Shown here in pieces: positions 55,701 to 64,000 of a DNA stretch of 64,000 nt. This DNA is from Clusia tigrina. Lineage: Eukaryota; Arthropoda; Insecta; Diptera; Clusiidae. Below the pieces are notes generated by a model. It was not told where the DNA came from. It made no database searches and saw nothing but the letters and a program-made list of their open reading frames with translations. Both the position numbers and the translations under genes were made by a program. Location of the stretch: contig OV050031.1 of assembly GCA_920105625.2 (NCBI GenBank), positions 88,607,995 to 88,671,994 of the forward strand. The letters run 5' to 3'. The first letter of the stretch is position 1. Each line of letters starts with the position of its first letter.

Positions 55701-56230
55701 GCTGTCGATTGGGGGTTCTGCTGCTTTTTCTACGCCTATATTTTCCCCTATCTGCCTCAATCGGCGTCTCAGTTGGCGTCGAAGCCTCTTTCAGCGTCTC
55801 TGTAGGCGTCTCAGTCGCTGCCGCTGTCGATTGGGAGGTCTGCTGCCTTCTCTATGCCTATATCTATCCCTATCTGCCTCAGTCGGTGTCTCAGTCGGCG
55901 TCTCAGCCTCTGTCACCGTCTCTGTAGGCGTCTCAGTCGTTGCCGCTGTCGATTGGGGGGGTCTGCTGCTTTTTCTACGCCAATATTTTCCCCTATATGC
56001 CTCAGTCGGCGTCGAAGCCTTTTACAGCGTCTCTGTAGGCGTCTCAGTCGCTGCCGCTGTCGATTGGGAAGTCTGCTGCCTTCTCTATACCTATATCTAT
56101 CGATATCTGCATCAGTCGGTGTCTCCGTCGGCGTCCCAGCCTCTGTCAGCGTCTCTGTAGGCGTCTCAGTCGTTGCCGCTGTCGATTGGGGGGTCTGCTG
56201 CTTTTTCTACGCCTATATCTATCACTATCT
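52725..56230 (+). repeat. 3.5-kb higher-order unit, copy 2
   Basis: Tandem partner of 49.22-52.72 kb with very few differences by eye, such as GGGGGTTTGCTGCC against GGGGGTCTGCTGCC near 54131. Its second half overlaps the start of the 2.4-kb duplication, so events are nested. Confidence 0.96.
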
Positions 56231-57138
56231 GCCTCAGTCGGCGTCTCAGTAGGCGTCGAAGCCTCTTTCAGCGTCTCTGTAGGCGTCTCAGTCGCTGCCG
56301 CTGTCGATTGGGTGGTCTGCTGCCTTCTCTATGTCTATATCTACCCCTATCTGCCTGAGTCAGCGTCGCAGCCTCTGTCAGCTTTTCTGTAGGTGTCTCA
56401 GTTTCTGCCGCTGTCGATTGGGGGGTCTGCTGCCTTCTCTATGCCAATATCTACCCCTATCTGCCTCAGTCGGCGTCGCAGCCTCTGTCACCGTCTCTGT
56501 AGGCGTCTCAGTCGTTCCCGCTGTCGATTGGGGGTTCTGCTGCTTTTTCTAAGCCTATATTTTAAACTATCTGCCTCAGTCGGCGTCTCAGTCGGCGTCG
56601 AAGCCTCTTTCAGCGTCTCTGTAGGCGTCTCAGTCGCTGCCGCTGTCGATTGGGAGGTCTGCTGCCTTCTCTATGCCTATATCTATCCATATCTGCCTCA
56701 GTCGGTGTCTCAGTCGGTGTCTCAGTCGGCGTCCCAGGCTCTGTCAGCGTCTCTGTAGGCGTCTCAGTCGCTGCCGCTGTCGATTGGGAGGTCTGCTGCC
56801 TTCTCTATGCCTATATCTATCCCTATCTGCCTCAGTCGGTGTCTCAGTCGGCGCCCCAGCCTGTGTCACCGTCTCTGTAGGCGTCTCAGTCGTTGCCGCT
56901 GTCGATTGGGGGGGTCTGCTGCTTTTTCTACGCCAATATTTTCCCCTATCTGCCTCAGTCGGCGTCTCAGTTGGCGTCGAAGCCTCTTTCAGCGTCTCTG
57001 TAGGCGTCTCAGTCGCTGCTGCTGTTGATTGGGAAGTCTGCTGCCTTCTCTATGCCTATATCTATCGATATCTGCCTCAGTCGGTGTATCAGTCAGCGTC
57101 CCAGCCTCTGTCAACGTCTCTGTAGGCGTCTCAGTCGT
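54740..57138 (+). repeat. 2.4-kb higher-order unit, copy 1
   Basis: The sequence from CGTTACCGCTGTC at 54739 recurs at 57137, offset 2,398, then 2,401 after G-tract changes. This unit begins inside copy 2 of the 3.5-kb repeat and extends past its end, so it was formed after that duplication or by a misaligned exchange within it. Confidence 0.93.
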
Positions 57139-58890
57139 TACCGCTGTCGATTGGGGGGTCTGCTGCCTTCTCTATGTGTATATCTACCCCTATCTGCCTC
57201 AGTCGGCGTCTCAGTCGGTGTCGAAGGCTCTTTCAGTGTCTCTGTAGGCGTCTCAATCGCTGCCGCTGTCGATTGGGTGGTCTGCTGCCTTCTCTTTGTG
57301 TATATCTACCCCTATCTGCCTCAGTCGGCGTCGCAGCCTCTGTCAGCGTTTCGGTAGGTGTCTCAGTTGCTGCCGCTGTCGATTGGGGGGTCTGCTGCCT
57401 TCTCTATGCGTATATCTACCCCTATCTGCCGCAGTATGCGTCTCAGCCGGCGCCGCAGCCTCTGTCACCGTCTCTGTAGGCGTCTCAGTCGTTGCCGCTG
57501 TCGATTGGGGGGTCTGCTGCTTTTTCTACGCCTATATCTACCCCTATCTGCCTCAGTCGGCGTCTCAGTCGGCGTCGCAGCCTCTGTCAGCATCTCTGTA
57601 GGCGTCTCAGTCGCTACCGCTGTCGATGGGGGGGGGGGGTCTGCTGCCTTCTCTATTCCTATATCTACCCCTATCATCCTCAGTCGGCGTCTCAGTCGAC
57701 GTCGCAGCCTCTGTCAGCAACTCTGTAGGCGTCTAAGTCGCTGCCGCTGTCGATTGGGAGGTCTGCTGCCTTCTCTATGCGTATATCTATCCCTATCTGC
57801 CTCAGTCGGTGTCTCAGTCGGCGTCCCAGGCTCTGTCAGCGTCTCTGTAGGCGTCTCAGTCGTTGCCGCTGTCGATTGGGGGGTCTGCTGCTTTTTCTAC
57901 GCCTATATCTACCCCTATCTGCCTCAGTCGGCGTCTCAGTCGGCGTCGCAGCCTCTGTCAGCATCTCTGTAGGCGTCTCAGTCGCTGCCGCTGTCGATGG
58001 GGGGGGTCTGCTGCCTTCTCTACCCCTATCTGCCGCAGTAAGCGTCTCAGCCGGCGTCGCAGCCTCTGTCACCGTCTCTGTAGGCGTCTCAGTCGTTGCC
58101 GCTGTCGATTGGGGGGTTCTGCTGCTTTTTCTACGCCTATATTTTCCCCTATCTGCCTCAATCGGCGTCTCAGTTGGCGTCGAAGCCTCTTTCAGCGTCT
58201 CTGTAGGCGTCTCAGTCGCTGCCGCTGTCGATTGGGAGGTCTGCTGCCTTCTCTATGCCTATATCTATCCCTATCTGCCTCAGTCGGTGTCTCAGTCGGC
58301 GTCTCAGCCTCTGTCACCGTCTCTGTAGGCGTCTCAGTCGTTGCCGCTGTCGATTGGGGGGGTCTGCTGCTTTTTCTACGCCAATATTTTCCCCTATATG
58401 CCTCAGTCGGCGTCGAAGCCTTTTACAGCGTCTCTGTAGGCGTCTCAGTCGCTGCCGCTGTCGATTGGGAAGTCTGCTGCCTTCTCTATACCTATATCTA
58501 TCGATATCTGCATCAGTCGGTGTCTCCGTCGGCGTCCCAGCCTCTGTCAGCGTCTCTGTAGGCGTCTCAGTCGTTGCCGCTGTCGATTGGGGGGTCTGCT
58601 GCTTTTTCTACGCCTATATCTATCACTATCTGCCTCAGTCGGCGTCTCAGTAGGCGTCGAAGCCTCTTTCAGCGTCTCTGTAGGCGTCTCAGTCGCTGCC
58701 GCTATCGATTGGGTGGTCTGCTGCCTTCTCTATGTCTATATCTACCCCTATCTGCCTGAGTCAGCGTCGCAGCCTCTGTCAGCTTTTCTGTAGGTGTCTC
58801 AGTTTCTGCCGCTGTCGATTGGGGGGTCTGCTGCCTTCTCTATGCCAATATCTACCCCTATCTGCCTCAGTCGGCGTCGCAGCCTCTGTC
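57138..58890 (+). repeat. 2.4-kb higher-order unit, copy 2 (partial)
   Basis: Follows copy 1 through TTTTTGTG (TTCTTTGTG here), AGTAAGCGTCTC, AGGCGTCGAAGCC and GTTTCTGCCG. It diverges near 58.89 kb, where GTCAGCGTCTCTG replaces GTCACCGTCTCTG. About 1.75 kb of the 2.4-kb unit is retained. Confidence 0.92.
57628..57639 (+). repeat. 12-G tract in a GTCGATGGG context
   Basis: Counterparts at 55229-55238 (10 G) and 51725-51733 (9 G) sit at the same place of the duplicated units, so three copies of one locus show 9, 10 and 12 G. Confidence 0.95.
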
Positions 58891-59420
58891 AGCGTCTCTG
58901 TAGGCGTCTCAGTCGCTGCCGCTGTCGATTAGGGGGTCTGCTGCCTTCTCTATGTGTATATCTACCCCTATCTGCCGCAGTATGCGTCTCAGCCGGCTTC
59001 GCAGCTTCTGTCAGCGTCTCTGTAGGCGTCTCAGTCGCTGCCGCCGTCAATTGGGTGGTCAGGCCTTCTCTATGTCTATATCTACCCCTATCTGCCTCAG
59101 TCGGCGTCGAAGCCTCTGTCAGCGTCTCTGTAGGCGTCTCAGTCGCTGCCGCTGTCGATTAGGGGGTCTGCTGCCTTCTCTATGCGTATATCTACCCCTT
59201 TCTGCCGCAGTATGCGTCTCAGCCGGCGTCGCAGCCTCTGTCACCGTCTCTGTAGGCGCCTCAGTCGTTGCCGCTGTCGATTGGGGGGGTCTGCTGCATT
59301 TTCTACGCCTATAATTTCCCCTATCTGCCTCAGTCGGAGTCTCAGTCGGCGTCGAAGCCTCTTTCAGCGTCTCTGTAGGCGTCTCAGTCGCTGCCGCTGT
59401 CGATTGGGAGGACTGCTGCC
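57840..59420 (+). repeat. 2.15-kb-offset block, copy 1
   Basis: Matches about 59.98-61.58 kb with offset rising from 2,137 to 2,164. One step, 2,150 to 2,162 near 58.40/60.55 kb, is exactly one extra 12-bp unit in the later copy. Near 59.06 kb this copy reads GGTCAGGCCTTC, lacking three bases of the GTCAGCTGCC form. Confidence 0.88.
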
Positions 59421-60045
59421 TTCTCTATGCCTATATCTATCCCTATATGCCTCAGTCGGTGTCTCTGTCGGCGTCCCAGGCTCTGTCAGCGTCTCTGTAG
59501 GCGTCTCAGTCGTTGCCGCTGTCGATTGGGTGGTCTGCTGCTTTTTCTACGCCTATATCTACCCCTATCTGCCTCAGTCGGCGACTCAGTCGGCGTCGCA
59601 GCCTCTGTCACCGTCTCTGTAGGCGTCTCAGTTGTTGCCGCTGTCGATTGGGGGTCTGCTGCTTTTTCTACGCCTATATTTTCCCCAATCTGCCTCAATC
59701 GGCGTCTCAGTCGGCGTCGAAGCCTCTTCCAGCGTCTCAGTCGCCGTCTCAGTCGCTGCAGCTGTCGATTGGGAGGTCTGCTGGCTTCTCTATGCCTATA
59801 TCTATCCCTATCTGCCTCAGTCGGCGTCTCAGTCGGCGTTGCAGCCTCTGTCAGCGTCTCTGTACGCGTCTCAGTCGTTGCCGCTGTCGATTGGGGGGTC
59901 TGCTGCTTTTTCTACGCCTATATATATCACTATCTGCCTCAATCGGTGTCTCAGTCGGCGTCCCAGCCTCTGTCAGCGTCTCTGTAGGCGTCTCAGTCGT
60001 TGCCGCTGTCGATTGGGGGGTCTGCTGCTTTTTCTACGCCTATAT
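59420..60045 (+). repeat. 2.41-kb-offset block, copy 1
   Basis: Matches about 61.83-62.45 kb at offset 2,408 through CCTCAGTCGGCGACTCAG, GTTGTTGCCG, the GTCTCAGTCGCCGTCTC insertion and TCTGTACGCG. Together with the preceding block it shows that the later segment has two extra monomers between these two pieces. Confidence 0.88.
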
Positions 60046-61830
60046 CTACCCCTATCTGCCTCAGTCGGCGTCTCAGTCGGCGTCGCAGCCTCTGTCAGCA
60101 TCTCTGTAGGCGTCTCAGTCGCTGCCGCTGTCGATTTGGGGGGGTCTGCTGCCTTCTCTATGCGTATACCTACCCCTATCTGCCGCAGTATGCGTCTCAG
60201 CCGGCGTCGCAGCCTCTGTCACCGTCTCTGTAGGCGTCTCAGTCGTTGCCGCTGTCGATTGGGGGGGTCTGCTGCTTTTTCTACGCCTATATTTTCCCCT
60301 ATCTGCCTCAATCGGCGTCTCAGTTGGCGTCGAAGCCTCTTTCAGCGTCTCTGTAGGCGTCTCAGTCACTGCCGCTGTCGATTGGGAGGTCTGCTGCCTT
60401 CTCTATGCCTATATCTATCCCTATCTGCCTCAGTCGGTGTCTCAGTCGGCGTCCCAGCCTCTGTCACCGTCTCTGTAGGCGTCTCAGTCGTTGCCGCTGT
60501 CGATTGGGGGGGTCTGCTGCTTTTTCTACGCCAATATTTTCCCCTATATGCCTCAGTCAGCGTCTCAGTCGGCGTCGAAGCCTTTTTCAGCGTCTCTGTA
60601 GGCGTCTCAGTCGCTGCCGCTGTCGATTGGGAAGTCTGCTGCCTTCTCTATACCTATATCTATCGATATCTGCCTCAGTCGGTGTCTCAGTCGGCGTCCC
60701 AGCCTCTGTCAGCGTCTCTGTAGGCGTCTCAGTCGTTGCCGCTGTCGATTGGGGGGTCTGCTGCTTTTTCTACGCCTATATCTATCACTATCTGCCTCAG
60801 TCGGCGCCTCAGTAGGCGTCGAAGCCTCTTTCAGCGTCTCTGTTGGCGTCTCAGTCGCTGCCGCTTTCGATTGGGTGGTCTGCTGCCTTCTCTATGTCTA
60901 TATCTACCCCTATCTGCCTGAGTGGGCGTCGCAGCCTCTGTCAGCGTTTCTGTAGGTGTCTCAGTTTCTGCCGCTGTCGATTGGGGGGTCTGCTGCCTTC
61001 TCTATGCCAATATCTACCCCTATCTGCCTCAGTCGGCGTCGCAGCCTCTGTCAGCGTCTCTGTAAGCGTCTCAGTCGCTGCCGCTGTCGATTAGGGGGTC
61101 TGCTGCCTTCTCTATGTGTATATCTACCCCTATCTGCCGCAGTATGCGTCTCAGCCGGCTTCGCAGCTTCTGTCAGCGTCTCTGTAGGCGTCTCAGTCGC
61201 TGCCGCCGTCAATTGGGTGGTCAGCTGCCTTCTCTATGTCTATATCTACCCCTATCTGCCTCAGTCGGCGTCGCAGCCTCTGTCAGCGTTTCTGTAGGTG
61301 TCTCAGATGCTGCCGCTGTCGATTGGGGGGTCTGCTGCCTTCTCTATGCGTATATCTACCCCTATCTGCCGCAGTATGCGTCTCAGCCGGCGTCGCAGCC
61401 TCTTTCACCGTCTCTGTAGGCGCCTCAGTCGTTGCCGCTGTCGATTGGGGGGGTCTGCTGCATTTTCTACGCCTATAATATCCCCTATCTGCCTCAGTCG
61501 GAGTCTCAGTCGGCGTCGAAGCCTCTTTCAGCGTCTCTGTAGGCGTCTCAGTCGCTGCCGCTGTCGATTGGGAGGTCTTCTGCCTTCTCTATGCCCATAT
61601 CTATCCCTATCTGCCTCAGTCGGTGTCTCAGTCGGCGTCCCAGCCTCTGTCAGCGTCTCTGTAGGCGTCTCAGTCGTTGCCGCTGTCGATTGGGGGGTCT
61701 GCTGCTTTTTCTACGCCTATATCTATCACAATCTGCCTCAGTCGGCGTCTCAGTCAGCGTCGAAGCCTCTTTCAGCGTCTCTGTAGGCGTCTCAATCGCT
61801 GCCGCTGTCGATTGGGAGGTCTGCTGCCTT
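60045..61830 (+). repeat. 2.15-kb-offset block, copy 2, and junction monomers
   Basis: Second copy of the 57.84-59.42 kb material, followed near 61.59-61.83 kb by two monomers (ATATCTATCACAATCTG and GTCAGCGTCGAAG) absent at the corresponding point of copy 1. The monomer near 60.32-60.45 kb has a GTCTCAGTCACTG change. Confidence 0.85.
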
Positions 61831-62450
61831 CTCTATGCCTATATCTATCCCTATATGCCTCAGTCGGTGTCTCAGTCGGCGTCCCAGGCTCTGTCAGCGT
61901 CTCTGTAGGCGTCTCAGTCGTTGCTGCTGTCGATTGGGTGGTCTGCTGCTTTTTCAACGCCTATATCTACCCCTATCTGCCTCAGTCGGCGACTCAGTCG
62001 GCGTCGCAGCCTCTGTCACCGTCTCTGTAGGCGTCTCAGTTGTTGCCGCTGTCGATTGGGGGGGTCTGCTGCTTTTTCTACACCTATATCTACCCCTATC
62101 TGCCTCAATCGGCGTCTCAGTCGGCGTCGAAGCCTCTTCCAGCATCTCAGTCGCCGTCTCAGTCGCTGCAGCTGTCGATTGGGAGGTCTGCTGCCTTCTC
62201 TATGCCTATATCTATCCCTATCTGCCTCAGTCGGCGTCTCAGTCGGCGTTGCAGCCTCTGTCAGCGTCTCTGTACGCGTCTCAGTCGTTGCCGCTGTCGA
62301 TTGGGGGGTCTGCTGCTTTTTCTACGCCTATATATATCACTATCTGCCTCAATCGGTGTCTCAGTCGGCGTCCCAGCCTCTGTCAGCGTCTCTGTAGGCG
62401 TCTCAGTCGTTGCCGCTATCGATTGGGGGGTCTGCTGCTTTTTCTACGCC
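61830..62450 (+). repeat. 2.41-kb-offset block, copy 2
   Basis: Partner of 59.42-60.04 kb. Differences include TTTTTCAACGCC for TTTTTCTACGCC near 61953 and TCTACACCTATATC for TCTACGCCTATATT near 62080. Continues into monomers shared with 60.56-60.85 kb at offset 1,918. Confidence 0.88.
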
Positions 62451-64000
62451 TATATCTATCCCTATCTGCCTCAGTCGGCGTCTCAGTCGGCGTCGAAGCC
62501 TTTTTTAGCGTCTCTGTAGGCGTCTCAGTCGCTGCCGCTGTCGATTGGGAAGTCTGCTGCCTTCTCTATACCTATATCTATCGATATCTGCCTCAGTCGG
62601 TGTCTCAGTCGGCGTCCCAGCCTCTGTCAGCGTCTCTGTAGGCGTCTCAGTCGTTGCCGCTGTCGATTGGGGGGTCTGCTGCTTTTTCTACGCCTATATC
62701 TATCACTATCTGCCTCAGTCGGCGTCTCAGTAGGCGTCGAAGCCTCTTTCAGCGTCTCTGTAGGCGTCTCAGTCGCTGCCGCTGTCGATTGGGTGGTCTG
62801 CTGCCTTCTCTATGTCTATATCTACCCCTATCTGCCTCAGTCAGCGTCGCAGCCTCTGTCAGCGTTTCTGTAGGTGTCTCAGTTGCTGCCGCTGTCGATT
62901 GGGGGTCTGCTGCCTTCTCTATGCCAATATCTACCCCTATCTGCCTCAGTCGGCGTCTCAGTCGGCGTCGCAGATTCTGACAACGTCTCTGTAGACGTCT
63001 CAGACGCTGCCGCTGTCCATTGGGGGGTCTGCTGCCTTCTCTATGTGTATATCTACCCCTATCTGTCGCAGTATGCATCTCAGCCGGCGTCGCAGCCTCT
63101 GTCAGCGTCTCTATAGGCGTCTCAGTCGCTGCCGCTTTCGATTGGGGGTCTGCTGCCTTCTCTATGCGTATATCTACCCCTATCTGCTTCAGTTGGCGTC
63201 TCAGTCGGCGTCGCAGACTCTGTCACAACCTCTGTTAGCGTCTCAGTAACTGGCGCTGTCGATTGGGGGGTCTGCTGCCTTCTCTATGCCTATATCTACC
63301 CAAATCTGCCTCAGTCGGCGTTTCAGTCGGCGGCGCAGAGTCTATCAGCGTTTCTGTTGGTGTCTCAGTTGCTGCCGCTGTCGATTGGGGGGTCTGCTGC
63401 CTTCTCTATGCCAATATCTACCCCTATCAGCCTCAGTCGGCGTCTCAGTCGGCGTCGCAGCCTCTGTCAGCGTCTCAGTCGCCGTCTCAGTCGCTGCCGC
63501 TGTCGCTTGGGGGGGTCTGCTGCCTTTTCTATGCGTATATCTACCCCTATCTGCCGCAGTATGCATATCAGCCGGCGTCGCAGCCTCTGTCAGCGTCTCT
63601 TTAGGCGTCTCAGTCGCTGCCGGTTTCGATTGGGGGGTCTGCTGCCTTCTCTATGCATATATCTACGCCTATCTGCCGCAGTCGGCGTCTCAGTCGGCGT
63701 CCCAGCCTCTGTCAGCGTCTCTGTAGGCGTCTCAGGCGCTGCCGCTGTCGATTGGGGGGTCTGCTGCCTTCACTATGCCTATATCTACCCCTATCTACCT
63801 CAGTCGGCGTCGCTTCCTCTGTCAGCGTCTCTGTAGGTGTCTCAGTCGCTGCCGCTGTCGAATGACGGGGTCTGCTGCCTTCTCTATGCCAATATCTACC
63901 CCTATCTGCGTCAGGCGGCGTCTCAGTCGGCGTCGCAGCCTCTGTCACCGTCTCTGTAGGCGTCTCAGTCGTTGCCGCTGTCGATTGGGGGGTCTGCTGC
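62450..64000 (+). repeat. Right-end satellite block
   Basis: Contains copies of 60.6-60.9 kb material, then less familiar monomers near 62.97-63.12 kb (CAGATTCTGACAACG, GTCGCAGTATGCATC), a CACAACC marker at 63223, and monomers related to 45.1-47.2 kb. It ends mid-monomer at GTCTGCTGC, so the array continues. No gene is seen. Confidence 0.88.

Larger units (their letters stand above)
1..64000 (+). repeat. Megasatellite array of 122-bp monomers spanning the whole window
   Basis: Seen directly: the same unit recurs head to tail from the first to the last base, recognisable by TATATCTACCCCTATCTG, CAGTCGGCGTCT, GTCGATTGGGG and GTCTGCTGCCTTCTCTATGC. Spacing between successive ATGCC marks is usually 122 or 110 bp. 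No inverted monomers, no interrupting transposon and no stretch of unique DNA were found, so both array ends lie outside the window. The hand-counted consensus holds 12 A, 36 T, 33 G and 41 C. Inference: heterochromatic eukaryotic satellite DNA with no protein product. I do not recognise it as a named satellite family. Confidence 0.98.

Noticed and set aside
1..64000. CRISPR array
   Set aside because: Repeats are contiguous 98-134-bp units with no unique spacers, no cas genes, and internal hexamer periodicity. The pattern is satellite DNA.
1..64000. rRNA, tRNA or other structural RNA genes in tandem
   Set aside because: No monomer folds by eye into a cloverleaf or carries recognisable rRNA or 5S motifs. 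The best inverted match (CAGCG with CGCTG in the hexamer core) is only five base pairs with a long loop.
1..64000. Transposable element or retroelement content
   Set aside because: No target-site duplications, terminal repeats, transposase or reverse transcriptase reading frames interrupt the monomer register anywhere I read.
1..64000. CENP-B box or other recognised centromere motif
   Set aside because: I looked for a TTCGTTGG..CGGGA type box in the consensus and the main variants and did not see one. Centromere identity therefore cannot be claimed from sequence.
1..64000. Telomeric repeat or chromosome end
   Set aside because: No short TTAGGG-like or TTTAGGG-like runs occur. The TTTAGCC marker is a single variant inside a monomer, not a tandem hexamer or heptamer.
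1..64000. An antiviral, biosynthetic or mobile gene system hidden in the array
   Set aside because: There is no gap of non-satellite DNA large enough to hold a gene; the longest departures from the monomer are insertions of tens of bases. The interest here is the repeat architecture itself.

Overview
The whole 64 kb window is one uninterrupted tandem repeat (satellite) array. It runs off both ends, and every monomer I read lies in the same orientation. I find no gene, RNA gene, transposon, CRISPR array or unique-sequence island. The basic monomer is 122 bp. Counting by hand on the consensus gives about 61% GC, but the plus strand has only about 10% A against 30% T. Roughly 530-550 monomers fit in the window (estimated from length, not counted).

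The repeat is nested on at least four scales. (1) Hexamers: 12 consecutive hexamers, mostly of the form GTCNNN, fill monomer positions 29-100, and most of the remainder also cuts into hexamers. (2) Monomers: 98, 110, 122 and 134 bp length classes differ by exact 12-bp steps, and rarer 18- and 30-bp insertions are also multiples of six. Outside this rule a G-tract at about position 102-107 varies from 3 to 16 G. (3) Marker cassettes of several monomers, such as a group seen ten times and an approximately 1.22 kb decamer. (4) Higher-order tandem duplications of about 0.5, 2.40, 2.60, 3.50 and 3.60 kb, plus displaced copies 6.1 to 37 kb apart.

Layout. 1-7.6 kb: old mosaic containing dispersed relatives of most later blocks. 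7.6-12.4 kb: rich in a GGTATCTG variant. 12.4-29.7 kb: interleaved blocks paired at offsets of about 6.13, 6.37, 7.51 and 8.61 kb, with a 496-bp tandem duplication near 25 kb. 29.7-36.9 kb: two tandem 3.6 kb units. 36.9-45.1 kb: a 2.6 kb unit, two full copies plus an earlier partial one. 45.1-49.2 kb: transition to a family with TTTTTCTACGCC and TCTATCCC. 49.2-56.2 kb: two 3.5 kb units, each carrying 1.22 kb sub-repeats. 54.7-58.9 kb: a 2.4 kb duplication overlapping them. 58.9-64 kb: further mosaic copies, still satellite at the last base.

The organism cannot be named from this. A megasatellite with higher-order structure points to a eukaryotic chromosome (pericentromeric, subtelomeric or other heterochromatin). 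The monomer keeps about 10 CpG per 122 bp, close to its base-composition expectation, which argues against long exposure to heavy CpG methylation or fungal repeat-induced mutation. The many apparent ORFs are by-products: the consensus has one stop codon per monomer across the three plus frames, and 122 leaves remainder 2 when divided by 3. Reading therefore rotates through three frames and typically stops after about 101 codons; runs of monomers that lose the stop or gain one G give the few 430-440 residue ORFs.
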